Positions 7,476 to 15,968 of a stretch of 64,000 nucleotides of DNA are shown here, in pieces. The notes beneath the pieces are model-generated. The model ran no database searches, was not told where the DNA came from, and was given only the letters and a program-made list of their open reading frames with translations. A program made the translations under genes and the position numbers. Within the stretch, counting starts at the first letter, position 1; every line of letters begins with the position of its first letter. The DNA comes from Kaistia terrae (GTDB lineage: Bacteria > Pseudomonadota > Alphaproteobacteria > Rhizobiales > Kaistiaceae), in the NCBI RefSeq assembly GCF_026344005.1, contig NZ_JAPKNH010000010.1:62001-126000 (forward strand). Direction: 5' to 3'.

Positions 7476-9080
7476 CTAGTTGGCGTAGGCTTTCAGGACG
7501 ATGCGTTCGACCAGCCCGATCAACGCGTAGAGAAGAATGGAAAAGGCGGTCGTCAGCGCGACGCGGGCCCAGAGGCCCTCATAGTCCGAGACGGCGGCCG
7601 TGGTGACGATCGCATAGCCGAGCCCCTTGCCCGTCGCGAGCCAGGCCGCCAGCAACGCGCCCGTAATGGCGAGCGGCGCGGCGGTGCGCAGCGAGGTGAA
7701 CAAGGCCGGCAAGGCGCTTGGAATCTGCACCGTCATCAGCGTCTTGAAGCGCGAGGCGCCGAAGACCTTCATCAGGTCGCGCGAGCGGGCGGGCGTCTGC
7801 GCCAGCGCCAGCGTCATGTTCACAAGCGTCGGGAAGAAGGTGACGATCGCGCCGATCATGACGACGGCGAGCATGTTGCGGCCGAATACCAGGGTCACCA
7901 GCGGCGCCATGGCGACGAGCGGTATCGAGCGCAGCGCGATCGCAACTCCCATGAAGGCCCGCTCGACTCCGCCCCAGAGATTGAAGGCGATCGCGACGAG
8001 GACGGCAGCTACGGTGCCAACGACGAGCCCGGCGGCGCTGTCACGGATCGTGACGACCGCCTCGCGCATCAACTGAGCCCGGTTCTGGGCGCCCGTCAGC
8101 GGGTCGACGAGATAGTTCCACACTTCCAGCGGTCCCTTGCCGAAGAAGGGCGGCACGGAAAAACCGCGCAGGATCGCCCACCAGACGAACAGCACGAGAC
8201 CGAGCGAACCGAGCGCCGTGGCAATCGCCATCGCCCATCCGCCGCCACCGTCGGCCTTTGCATGCAGACCGCCGATGTCTGTCGAGACTTCCCGCGCCCA
8301 GGGCGTCATCAGGCGGGCGACGAGGCTGGTCGCCGCATAGGCGATGGCCGCGAGCACGCTGGCGACGACGGCGATCGCCCAAGTCCGGGGAATCTCCATC
8401 GCCTGCTGCGAATTGACCAGCATCAGACCGAGCCCGGTTTCGGTGCCGCCCATATATTCGCCGACGATCGCGCCGAGGATGGCGGCCGGGGCCGCGATGC
8501 GCAGCGCGGCGAAGAGGTGCGGCAGGGCCGAGATCAGCCGGACCTTGAACAGCTTGTGCCAGGTGCCGCCGCCAAAGCCGTGCACCAGGTCCAGCATGGT
8601 GCGGTCGACATGGCGAAGGCCCGTCACCGTGCCGATCAGCGTGGTGAAGAACACCGACAGCGCCGCCAGCACCACTTTGGGCGTATCGCCGGAAAACAGG
8701 ATCATCATCAGAGGCCCGATCGCGACGATCGGCAGGCAATAGGAGACGATGCCGAGTTGCAGGATCGGCCGTTCCAGAAACGGAATGGCGACGGCGACGA
8801 GGGCGAGGAGGATCGCGAGACTGTTGCCCCACAGCCAGCCACGAAAGGCCGCCGAGACCGTGTAGGAGGCCGCATCCGCATAGAAGGCGAACCCGTCAAA
8901 GTGCATCTGCCGCGCGATCTGCAGCGGAGACGGAATGGTGCCGTTGCCCGACGAAATGAAGATCACCGCCAGCTGCCAGAGAAGCACGAGCGCCGCGAGC
9001 CCAGCGGTCGCATAGAGAATTCCGGACCAGTTCAAGGCGCGCAACCGGTCGACGGGCCGGACCATGGTCGCCGCCGTCAT
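7476..9080 (-). CDS. ABC transporter permease, two BPD_transp_1 units fused in one chain
   Basis: 534 residues from ATG 9080, about twice the length of a normal SsuC/TauC-type permease. Two homologous halves are visible, each with about six membrane helices and an EAA-like cytoplasmic loop: [20 protein letters not shown] in the first half, and [20 protein letters not shown] in the second. The transporter thus supplies both membrane subunits as one polypeptide. The start codon overlaps the stop of the ATPase gene (ATGA at 9077-9080), so the two are translationally coupled. The same frame stays open far upstream, but that part is antisense to nothing real and overlaps the ATPase gene, so it is not used. 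Confidence 0.9.
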   Translation of the reverse strand: MTAATMVRPVDRLRALNWSGILYATAGLAALVLLWQLAVIFISSGNGTIPSPLQIARQMHFDGFAFYADAASYTVSAAFRGWLWGNSLAILLALVAVAIPFLERPILQLGIVSYCLPIVAIGPLMMILFSGDTPKVVLAALSVFFTTLIGTVTGLRHVDRTMLDLVHGFGGGTWHKLFKVRLISALPHLFAALRIAAPAAILGAIVGEYMGGTETGLGLMLVNSQQAMEIPRTWAIAVVASVLAAIAYAATSLVARLMTPWAREVSTDIGGLHAKADGGGGWAMAIATALGSLGLVLFVWWAILRGFSVPPFFGKGPLEVWNYLVDPLTGAQNRAQLMREAVVTIRDSAAGLVVGTVAAVLVAIAFNLWGGVERAFMGVAIALRSIPLVAMAPLVTLVFGRNMLAVVMIGAIVTFFPTLVNMTLALAQTPARSRDLMKVFGASRFKTLMTVQIPSALPALFTSLRTAAPLAITGALLAAWLATGKGLGYAIVTTAAVSDYEGLWARVALTTAFSILLYALIGLVERIVLKAYAN

Positions 9081-9985
9081 AGGACCGGTTCCATGTCGTC
9101 GGCCTTGGAACCGAACAGAAGCTCGCTGAACACGTCGCAAAGCCGGTGGAATTCCGTCGTACGCATCATTTCCGGCGTGCGCGGACGCGGCAGGTCGATC
9201 GCCAACGTCTCGACGATGCGTCCGGGGCGCGCGGTCATCACCGCGACCGTATCGGACAGGAAGACGGCCTCGGAGATCGAATGCGTCACGAGCACCGTGG
9301 TGGTGCGTCGTTCCATCCAGATCCGCTGCAGGCCGAGATTGAGCCGCTGGCGCATCATGTCGTCGAGCGCGCCGAACGGCTCGTCTAGCAGCAGCGCCTT
9401 CGGCTGGTTGACGAGCGAGCGGGCGATGGCGACGCGCTGGCGCATGCCGCCGGAAAGCTGCGCCGGCCTCGCCTTCTCGAAACCCTGCAGGCCGACCAGC
9501 GCGATCAGGTCGCGGATCGCCGCGTCCTGGCCCGTCATGCCGCTGATCTCTAGCGGCAGGCGGATATTGTCCTCGACCGAGCGCCAGGCGAGCAGCGAGG
9601 CGTCCTGGAAGGCGATGCCGATCTCGTGGTTGGCGCGCGATACGCCGGGCGACTTGCCGTGGATCAGCGCGCTGCCATTCGTCGGCACTTCGAGATCGGC
9701 CAGAATCCGTAGGATTGTCGACTTGCCGCATCCGGACGGGCCCAGCAGCGATACGAACGAGCCGGCTGGCGTGCGCAGATCCGCGTCATGCAGCGCCGTG
9801 ACGATGCGGCCCTGCAGCGAGAAGCTCTTGGAGAGCCCATAGAGCACAATGCCGCTGGCATCCCCGCCTGGACGCGTCGGCGGGTTCGCCTTCGGCTTCA
9901 TCTCGAACTTCACGTCGGACATCTCCATCGGATGGACCCCATTTCGGCCGGCGGACGGCGCGGCGCTTGATAGGAGCCGCGCCAT
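9077..9985 (-). CDS. ABC transporter ATP-binding protein (nitrate/sulfonate/taurine type)
   Basis: 302 residues if ATG 9985 is used; a second ATG at 9928 ([11 protein letters not shown]) gives 283 and is equally plausible. All nucleotide-binding motifs are intact: Walker [10 protein letters not shown], signature [15 protein letters not shown], Walker [14 protein letters not shown], and the H-loop in [13 protein letters not shown]. The SsuB/TauB-like pattern fits the neighbouring NMT1/THI5-like binding protein. It energises import through the fused permease encoded next, with which its stop codon overlaps by 4 bp. An 8-bp gap or less separates it from the RarA-C-like gene upstream. Confidence 0.93.
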   Translation of the reverse strand: MARLLSSAAPSAGRNGVHPMEMSDVKFEMKPKANPPTRPGGDASGIVLYGLSKSFSLQGRIVTALHDADLRTPAGSFVSLLGPSGCGKSTILRILADLEVPTNGSALIHGKSPGVSRANHEIGIAFQDASLLAWRSVEDNIRLPLEISGMTGQDAAIRDLIALVGLQGFEKARPAQLSGGMRQRVAIARSLVNQPKALLLDEPFGALDDMMRQRLNLGLQRIWMERRTTTVLVTHSISEAVFLSDTVAVMTARPGRIVETLAIDLPRPRTPEMMRTTEFHRLCDVFSELLFGSKADDMEPVL

Positions 9986-9992
9986 GCCAGAA

Positions 9993-10571
9993 TCAGGCCG
10001 GAGCCTTGGCGCGGAGGGCGTTCAGGTAGTCGAGATACTTGCTGTCGACGCCTTCCAGCATGTTTTCGAGATCGCCGCCGCCGGCGCTGGTCCAGTGTTC
10101 GGGACCGCGACCGAGCTCGACGCCGCGACGGGTGTGATAGTCGACCATGAAATCCTGGATTTCGAACTGGCGTTCGCCGCGCGAGGTCACCTCGATCGCC
10201 CATTGCGCCAATTGCGGCGCCGTGCGGTCCTTCTTGTTGGTGACGACGATGCGGACCGCCTGCACGGCGTAGATCCAGCGCTCGGTGCGATCGGTATAGC
10301 GCTGCCGCTGCGAATTGAGCGCCTCGATGATGGCCGGCGCCGTCACCAGGCCGAAGCCGACTTCCTCGGTGGCGATGATCTCGATGCGGCGCCAGAGCAG
10401 TTCTTCCGTCTCGAGGCCGCTCTGGTGCAGTTCAAAGGCGGCGAGGATGGCTTCTTCCAGCCAGCCACGACGGACCGACTTCTGGAAGACGGAACGGACT
10501 TCGTCGACGGGATAGCCGTTGATCGTCTTGGTGCGGGACCAGACATCCGCGCTCTGGTAGTTCTGGGTCAT
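9993..10571 (-). CDS. Orphan protein resembling the C-terminal domain of RarA/MgsA (AAA domain absent)
   Basis: 192 residues from ATG 10571, chosen because AGGAA lies 7 nt upstream; the frame is open 10 codons further. The sequence has the pattern of the helical C-terminal domain of RarA/MgsA clamp-loader-like ATPases: [20 protein letters not shown], then [19 protein letters not shown], then YAVQAVRIV, and a closing [14 protein letters not shown]. There is no Walker A or B motif, so the ATPase part is missing. RarA acts at stalled replication forks; a lone C-terminal domain inside an ABC importer operon (7 bp before the ATPase) is out of place, and its role here is unknown. The resemblance was judged by eye and should be treated as likely, not certain. 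Confidence 0.6.
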   Translation of the reverse strand: MTQNYQSADVWSRTKTINGYPVDEVRSVFQKSVRRGWLEEAILAAFELHQSGLETEELLWRRIEIIATEEVGFGLVTAPAIIEALNSQRQRYTDRTERWIYAVQAVRIVVTNKKDRTAPQLAQWAIEVTSRGERQFEIQDFMVDYHTRRGVELGRGPEHWTSAGGGDLENMLEGVDSKYLDYLNALRAKAPA

Positions 10572-10602
10572 GCTGGGTTCCTGTCGAACGAAGGCCGTCA
10601 TT

Positions 10603-10704
10603 CCCCGGACAGGTGGTCCGGGGTTTCAAGTTGCGGGCAGCAGCCGCCATGATTTTGGATCGTGGGCGGTCCGGCAGGGGGCCGAACCGCCTTTCAAAAA
10701 AGGC
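10603..10704 (-). repeat. Three stem-loops between the binding-protein gene and the rest of the operon
   Basis: CCCCGGAC-AGGTG-GTCCGGGG (10603-10623) is a perfect 8-bp stem. A second, imperfect stem pairs GGCGGT-CGG with CCG-ACCGCC around 10661-10691, and GCCTTT-CAAA-AAAGGC (10689-10704) is a perfect 6-bp stem right behind the stop of the binding-protein gene. Such structures commonly protect the upstream mRNA or attenuate downstream genes; that role is inferred. Confidence 0.45.
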
Positions 10705-10705
10705 C

Positions 10706-11716
10706 CTAGAGCGTGGTCTTGCCCTGGAAGGCCTCCTCAAGGATCTCGTTGGTGAAGAGGTCCTTCTTGGCGACGATGCCGGCGGTCGCCAGCGTGGCGA
10801 TGGTCTCGTCGACGGCCTTGTCCGTCATCCAGAACAGGCCGTGCTTTTCCGTGTCGGCGGTGACCATCAGTTCGTTGGTCGCGGCGGCGGACTTCTCCTG
10901 CGCCGCCTGGTCGAGCCCGTTGCCCTTGCCATAAACGTCGACGGTAAGCTGAGCCGACAGCGCCGGGTTCTTGACCGCCTCCTGCCAGCCGCGGATCGCG
11001 CCGCGCATGAAGGCGACGACCTGGGCCCGCTTCTCCTTGTCCTTCAGCGTCTCCTCGGTCACGAGGTAGTTGCAGTTGAACATCGGGTAGCCGTAATCCG
11101 CCATCAGCAGGTAGCTGACGTCCTGGCCCTTCTGGCGCAGTTGCACGACGTCATCGTTCGAGAAGCCGAAGAACGCATCGAGTTCGCCGGAAACCAGCGG
11201 CGTGAAATCGTGCTGGGCGGGGACCGTGTTGACGCTGGCCGGATCGATGCCGTTGATCTTCAGGAAGGCGTTCCACACGACCTGGTTGTTGGCCTGGATG
11301 CCGACTGTCTTGCCGACCAGGCCCTTGGGTGCCTTGAGGCCGGTCTTGGTCAGCGAGATGATCGAGGACGGCGACTTCTGGTAGTTGGTGCCGATGATCT
11401 TCAGCGGGGCGCCCTTGGCGACCGCGTTCGCCGTGTTGTCGGTGCTGTTCTGCCCGACCAGCGCCTTGCCGGAGATGACGATCGGCTCGGCCGAGACGCT
11501 GGGGCCGCCGGCCAGCAGGTCGACCGCGATGCCCTCCTGCTCGAAGAACTTGTTGGTGTCGGCGATATATTCGCCGGCAAACTGGAAGTTCTTCACCCAG
11601 CCGAGCTGGTAGGCGATCTTTCCGAGCTTGGGCGTGTCGGCCAGGGCGCGCGACGTGATGAAAGCCGGAGCCGCGAGAGCGGCCGCGCCGACCTTGATGA
11701 AAGTCCGTCTATCCAT
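10706..11716 (-). CDS. ABC transporter substrate-binding protein, NMT1/THI5-like, Tat-exported
   Basis: 336 residues from ATG 11716. The N-terminus DRRTFIKVGAAALAAPAF is a twin-arginine signal (RRTFIK) followed by a hydrophobic stretch and an A-L-A cleavage site, so the protein should be exported folded to the periplasm. The mature part starts KIAYQLGWVKNFQFAGEYIA, the NMT1/THI5-like fold of ThiY, RibY and SsuA-type binding proteins. The ligand could be a pyrimidine precursor, a flavin-like compound or another heteroaromatic, but nothing in the sequence decides. It is the first structural gene of the importer operon. No TPP riboswitch is visible upstream. The longer frame from 11785 lacks the signal peptide at its start and is rejected. 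Confidence 0.9.
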   Translation of the reverse strand: MDRRTFIKVGAAALAAPAFITSRALADTPKLGKIAYQLGWVKNFQFAGEYIADTNKFFEQEGIAVDLLAGGPSVSAEPIVISGKALVGQNSTDNTANAVAKGAPLKIIGTNYQKSPSSIISLTKTGLKAPKGLVGKTVGIQANNQVVWNAFLKINGIDPASVNTVPAQHDFTPLVSGELDAFFGFSNDDVVQLRQKGQDVSYLLMADYGYPMFNCNYLVTEETLKDKEKRAQVVAFMRGAIRGWQEAVKNPALSAQLTVDVYGKGNGLDQAAQEKSAAATNELMVTADTEKHGLFWMTDKAVDETIATLATAGIVAKKDLFTNEILEEAFQGKTTL

Positions 11717-11854
11717 TTCCACAGGCTCCGAAGGATGATGTGCGTTCGACGAGGAGTAGTCAGGGGTAGAGAAGCGGGGCTTCATCGCCCGGAAATCAGC
11801 CGGTTCCGGTCGGCAATGAACATCGTGTTACAGAAAGACTGTCACGACGTTCAA

Positions 11855-11866
11855 AATTGTACAATT
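11855..11866. promoter_or_regulatory. Perfect 12-bp palindrome AATTGTACAATT, candidate operator
   Basis: AATTGTACAATT lies 139 bp upstream of the binding-protein start, in the gap after the RpiR-family gene. The 9-mer TACAATTGG found here recurs in the same orientation upstream of the RpiR gene (reverse complement of 13024-13032). A shared site in front of the regulator and its likely target suggests an RpiR operator; this is inference from position and sequence. Confidence 0.4.
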
Positions 11867-12002
11867 GGGTAGACTGCTGAAATGGTCGTCACGCGGAACG
11901 CGGAAAAAACCAGCGAAAACAACGGTCGCGGTCGCGCTGCCTAGCAAGGCGAAGCGCGGCTGATCATTCCGGCGTCACTGCCTGCGGAGGCCTGCGGGGC
12001 CG

Positions 12003-12860
12003 TTACTGGCCGGGGCGTTCGAGCCAGGGCAGTTCGAGCGCCGTATATTGCTCGGCCAGTTCCACGGCGCGCTTGGTGCGGTGGGCGACGGCGGCGACCA
12101 GCGCCTCGATCAGCGTGATGGCGGCGGCGTTGGACATCGAGCCGAACTGGCGCTCGGCCCGGCAGAACAGGTTGATGTCGGCGAGCGGCGCCAGGGGCGA
12201 CTGGTGGCTGTCGGTGATCGCCAGCACCCTTGTGCCGTGGGCGCGGGCGAGGCTTGCGAGCTGGATCACGTCGCGGATGTAGTTCGGGAAAGCGATGGCG
12301 ATCGCCAGATCGTCTCGGCCGAGTTCGGTGAACTGCCGCGCCACGCCGATCGCGCCGCCATAATTGGCGATCGATGTGACGTTGCCGCGCAGCCGCTGCA
12401 ACTCGTTGCACAGGATCGCCGCGCAGCTCGCGCCATTGTCGAGTCCGAACACGATGATGTTTTTGGCGGCAAGGACGGCGTCGACCGCCTGGTTAGCGCG
12501 CTCGTCGCTGAGCCCGTCCATCGTGGTCTGGACGTTGGCGATGTCCTCGCTCATCGACGCGCGGAACACGTCGAGGCTGGTCGATGTGCGCGACACCTGG
12601 ACCTGCAGCCGCTTTACCGGGTCGAAGGCCGGCTCAAAGCTCCGGATCAGTTCGGTGCGGAATTCGGCATAGCCGGAATAGCCGATGGCGCGCGCGAAGC
12701 GGTTGGCCGAGGCGACGGAAACGTCGAGATCCTTGACCGCTTCATGGATGCTGATCCGCGCGACCTTCACCGGCTCTGCCAGCACGAAATCGGCGAATTT
12801 CTGCAGGGCACCCGTCATATGCGGGTATTTGGAATGAATCCGTTCCGCGATCGAAATCAA
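12003..12860 (-). CDS. MurR/RpiR-family transcriptional regulator
   Basis: 285 residues from TTG 12860, which has GGAG 5 nt upstream and gives the family's usual length; a longer frame to 12935 exists but has no better start. Residues ~1-75 form the RpiR helix-turn-helix (SIHEAVKDLDVSVASANRFA). Residues ~120-260 are a SIS sugar-phosphate-binding domain, with NIIVFGLDNGASCAAILCNE and LAIAIAFPNYIRDV. Such proteins bind phosphosugars or other metabolites and control catabolic operons. It sits upstream of, and on the same strand as, the ABC importer operon with a 286-bp gap, so it is probably the operon's regulator. Confidence 0.88.
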   Translation of the reverse strand: MISIAERIHSKYPHMTGALQKFADFVLAEPVKVARISIHEAVKDLDVSVASANRFARAIGYSGYAEFRTELIRSFEPAFDPVKRLQVQVSRTSTSLDVFRASMSEDIANVQTTMDGLSDERANQAVDAVLAAKNIIVFGLDNGASCAAILCNELQRLRGNVTSIANYGGAIGVARQFTELGRDDLAIAIAFPNYIRDVIQLASLARAHGTRVLAITDSHQSPLAPLADINLFCRAERQFGSMSNAAAITLIEALVAAVAHRTKRAVELAEQYTALELPWLERPGQ

Positions 12861-14205
12861 AATGGCTCCATCGCACCTAAGACGCGCTCGCCGGCTGGAG
12901 CAAGCGCCATGGATCCACAGTACGCGGCCGTACAAGGAATCGACCCGTCAATCCGTAACGGCTGACCAAGCAAAATCCAAGCCGACACGGATCTAAGTCG
13001 GATTCGGTTTCAGATTCATCGAGCCAATTGTATCTACCCGGCTCCATCTAGACCAGTGATCTTCGTCTCCCGCTTCGTGCGCGTTCCCTTCTCTTCAAGC
13101 AAATCGCGCAGTCCGTGTTCGCTATTCGCGCGGCATGTCGGGGGCGCGCGTTACATTGCGGCCCGCCGCTCAGTAGAGTCCGGCTTTCTCGCGTGCGAGC
13201 GCATGCTCGTACGATGAGCGCGTGCACTCTGCTGGAATACACAGCGATCCGATAGAGGTTCGCGTGAGTGCACGAAGTGCACAGCTCGGACGGCTGTGCA
13301 CTAGCCTTTTGGGTGCCTTAAGGGACACAAGAGCGTTTCTGTCCAATCTGTCGCGAAACACAACGTCTGGCTGTTCGTCCGCCGCCAGAAAAACTTGCCT
13401 TCGCCGCAGCTGGAATGTCCGCTTCACCGCTTGGCACGGTTACCGCAATGGCGGCGACGCCTCGGCCCTGCGCCGTGTCGACTTCCCGGCCGCCCCCGAG
13501 TAAAGTGAAGCCGTTGGTCGCTTTTGTCTGCGTGTTAGTGCCTCCGGGTCCGCCAATCCCTCTCCGCCCGCCAGCGGTTTCCCAGGCGATTGCTGCCGTC
13601 TTTGGACTTTCGTCGCGTGCCTATCATTGTCCCACGAACGGCAATCTCGACGATTCAGTCAAATGAGAAACGGTCTAGGCAAACGCCACTCCCCGACCGT
13701 TCTTCGGGCTGAACTCCGAGCTGGCGAACGAGTGTGTCAAATCCCGGTCGATACACGAATCTGCCAGCGATGAGGTGATCATGATCAATCTGGGAGGAAG
13801 CGGCTATTCCTCCACCTTTGAGACCGACGACCGCTGAGAGGCGGCAGGTATCCCGCCTGAAGAAAGCATAGTCTTGTTCCGTCTCTCGGCGCGTAAACGG
13901 TAGTGGCTCGCTTGCGGCATAAGTCCGCGAGCGTTGTTGTTAAATGCGTAATCTTTCAGTCATTGAGTATTTTTCTGGCGCAGTCAGAGTCGAAAAAGCC
14001 GCGCTGATAGCCAATGCCGTTTGCCGTTCGACCCTGTGTCGCTGAAAGGCAGAAAGTTGCCACCTAGGACAATCGAACATACCGACGGTACGCCTAACAG
14101 CATTTGATTAGCCTGCCAGCGCCAGCAGAGAGGTGGGCAGTAGGGTGGATTAAAAAATCAAAAACCCTCTATCCTATTGAATTAACTTATTTTTTCGGGG
14201 AGGAG
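12861..14205. other. 1.3-kb stretch without a recognisable gene
   Basis: No frame on either strand shows a known domain; the longest (13170-13427 minus, 13222-13503 plus) look like shadows. Visible structure: a copy of CAATTGTA at about 13025-13032 (possible RpiR site), a cluster of GTGCAC hexamers near 13220-13300 with a perfect 10-bp stem-loop, a 12-bp palindrome TGATCATGATCA at 13776-13787, and AT-rich sequence just before the tRNA. An 18-codon frame starting at 13781 behind GAGG is too short to call. The location beside a tRNA gene makes an old integration site possible, but no integrase or repeated tRNA end is present. Confidence 0.5.
13276..13302. repeat. Perfect 10-bp stem-loop AGTGCACAGC / GCTGTGCACT
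   Basis: The arms at 13276-13285 and 13293-13302 pair perfectly around the loop TCGGACG. GTGCAC also occurs immediately upstream at 13269-13274 and near 13220. A short TTTT follows at 13307-13310 on the plus strand. It could be a terminator, an operator cluster or a small element end; no gene is attached to it. Confidence 0.4.
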
Positions 14206-14281
14206 TGGTGCCGCTTACAGGATTCGAACCTGTGACCCCATCATTACGAATGATGTGCTCTACCAGCTGAGCTAAAGCGGC
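14206..14281 (-). tRNA. tRNA-Thr (anticodon CGU), CCA encoded
   Basis: On the minus strand the 76 nt form a full cloverleaf: acceptor GCCGCTT pairing with AAGCGGC, D-arm TTAGCTCAGCTGGTAGAGC, anticodon stem ATCAT/ATGAT with loop TTCGTAA giving anticodon CGT (reads ACG, threonine), and T-arm ACAGGTTCGAATCCTGT. A discriminator A and an encoded CCA end it. It stands between the gene-free stretch and the HemY-N gene. Confidence 0.97.
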
Positions 14282-14386
14282 TTACCGAGGGATTTGACCG
14301 GCGCCGCGAGGGCTGCTGTAAAATCCACGGGGTTCATAGCCACATTCGGGAAGCGTTTCAAGCCTCCCTGATGGTTCTCCACTGCC

Positions 14387-15958
14387 TCACTGCAATCGAA
14401 GTCGATCGGCTGGTTCGGCTTCGCTGTCTTCGATGCCCGGATCGTCGGGGATCGGCGGCACGACGACGGGAGCCGGTTTGCCTGCATTCCCGTTCGACGC
14501 TGCCGTGGGGCTCTTCGCCACAGCGGAAGATGTTGGTGCCGTAGGCTGCGATGCTTCCGTTTCCTTCTCGGGCTTGGGTGCCACGATCGGGGCGGGCTTT
14601 GCCTCGATCACGAGCGGTTCATCCGGCTCGGGATCCTGAAAATCGAGATCGAGGGTGGGGCGCTGGTCGGCAGCAAGCGCTGCCGTCGGCGTCCGCCATT
14701 CGAAGGCGTCGAGTTTTCGCGAAATCGGCGAGATCGGCGCCCAGGCCGGGAAGACATAGCCGTCGGCCGTCCATTGCGGATCGCGCGGCGCACGAACGGC
14801 GCGCGAAAGCCATTCGCGGACATGTCCGCGATTGCCGTCCGGACCTTCCTCGATTTCCGCCATCAGCAGGCAGAAGCGTTCCGTGCGCTCGCTGTCGGGA
14901 ATCGCCGCCAGTTCACGTCGGGCCAGCGCCCAGTCGCGGGCGTCGATCGCCGCACGGGCCACCGCCAGCCGGCTTTCGAGATGACCGGGGCGCAGGGCCG
15001 CCAGCTTCTCGGCGCGCTTCAATCGTTCCTGCGCGGCGTCGCCGGGGCGCACCATGGCATAGGCTTCGGCGAGTTCGGGATGCGGCTCGTACTTCCAGCT
15101 CGTCTCGATCACGCGGACGGCGCGCTTGACGTCGCCTTGGCGGGTGAACAGACGGGCGGCGAGGGTCGCAGCCGGGACGAGACCCGGCGCGAGCTTGACG
15201 GCTTCCTGGGCGGCGGCGCGCGCTTCTTCGGGGTCGGAGGATTCAAACTGCAGGCCGCGTGCCGTCAGAAGCACGGCGCGCAACCGGTGTGCCGCCCCGC
15301 GTTCGATCAGCTTGGCGTGGAGATTGGAGCCGAGGGTCGACAGCGCGGCCGACCACTCGCCCTTGGCGGCCTGGTCCTCGAACAGGGCGTTGCCGGCCCA
15401 GGCGAGGCTGGGCGCCGCCTTGACGGCTTCCTCCGCATAGTGGCGGGCCGCCTCGTGTTCGCCACTGCGCTGCGCCTCGACATAGAGACCGCGCAGGCCG
15501 AGCAGCCGTGTTTCGGGGTCGGCCAGCATCGTCTCGAACGCCGCGCGTGCGCCGACGCTATCGCCGGTCAGCTGCGCCGATTGCGCCGCGAGCAGCAGGG
15601 TCAGAGGCTCGTCCTTCAGGATTTTTCGCGATTCGATGGCGAAGCGTTTGGCCCGTTTCACGTCGCCGGATCCGATGGCGATCATGCCGCGTGACAGGGC
15701 GCGATAGCCGCGATCCCGCTTGCGGCCGGAAAGCCAGCCGCCGAACAGGCGCGGCGCGCGGAATACCGTGATGATAATCCAGAGCAGGATTGCCAGCGCC
15801 ACGAACAGGACAGCAAGGCTGACCGACGCGACCATCAGGCTGGTCTGGTAGTCATAGCCCTGCCAACTCAGGGCGATCTCGCCCGGACGGTCGGCAAGCC
15901 AGGAAAATCCAGCGGCGATCGCGAAGACGAGGGCGACGTAGATCAGAATGCGGACCAT
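14387..15958 (-). CDS. HemY N-terminal domain / TPR-like membrane protein
   Basis: 523 residues from ATG 15958. The first ~95 residues hold two membrane helices (VRILIYVALVFAIAAGFSWL and SLMVASVSLAVLFVALAILL) separated by a short loop, the HemY_N domain. The middle (~100-400) is a run of alpha-helical, TPR-like repeats rich in A, R and E; the last ~130 residues are a Pro/Ala/Glu-rich, probably disordered tail. HemY-N proteins occur with late heme-synthesis genes but have no proven enzyme activity. It is the last gene of hemC-hemD-mitofilin-HemY on the minus strand, 10 bp after its neighbour. It is not protoporphyrinogen oxidase, which shares the HemY name in Gram-positives. Confidence 0.88.
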   Translation of the reverse strand: MVRILIYVALVFAIAAGFSWLADRPGEIALSWQGYDYQTSLMVASVSLAVLFVALAILLWIIITVFRAPRLFGGWLSGRKRDRGYRALSRGMIAIGSGDVKRAKRFAIESRKILKDEPLTLLLAAQSAQLTGDSVGARAAFETMLADPETRLLGLRGLYVEAQRSGEHEAARHYAEEAVKAAPSLAWAGNALFEDQAAKGEWSAALSTLGSNLHAKLIERGAAHRLRAVLLTARGLQFESSDPEEARAAAQEAVKLAPGLVPAATLAARLFTRQGDVKRAVRVIETSWKYEPHPELAEAYAMVRPGDAAQERLKRAEKLAALRPGHLESRLAVARAAIDARDWALARRELAAIPDSERTERFCLLMAEIEEGPDGNRGHVREWLSRAVRAPRDPQWTADGYVFPAWAPISPISRKLDAFEWRTPTAALAADQRPTLDLDFQDPEPDEPLVIEAKPAPIVAPKPEKETEASQPTAPTSSAVAKSPTAASNGNAGKPAPVVVPPIPDDPGIEDSEAEPADRLRLQ

Positions 15959-15968
15959 CGTCGCTCCG

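Noticed and set aside
7383-9842. 819-residue open frame on the plus strand
   Set aside because: Antisense to the permease and ATPase genes; its sequence is low-complexity R/G/D/Q text.
11717-12002. TPP or FMN riboswitch before the NMT1/THI5-like binding protein
   Set aside because: The conserved thi-box or RFN core sequences are not present in this gap.
13781-13837. 18-codon frame behind GAGG in the gene-free stretch
   Set aside because: Too short, no conserved pattern, and easily explained by chance.
14206-14281. tRNA-Thr as the attachment site of an integrated element
   Set aside because: No integrase gene and no repeated tRNA 3' end were found in the window.
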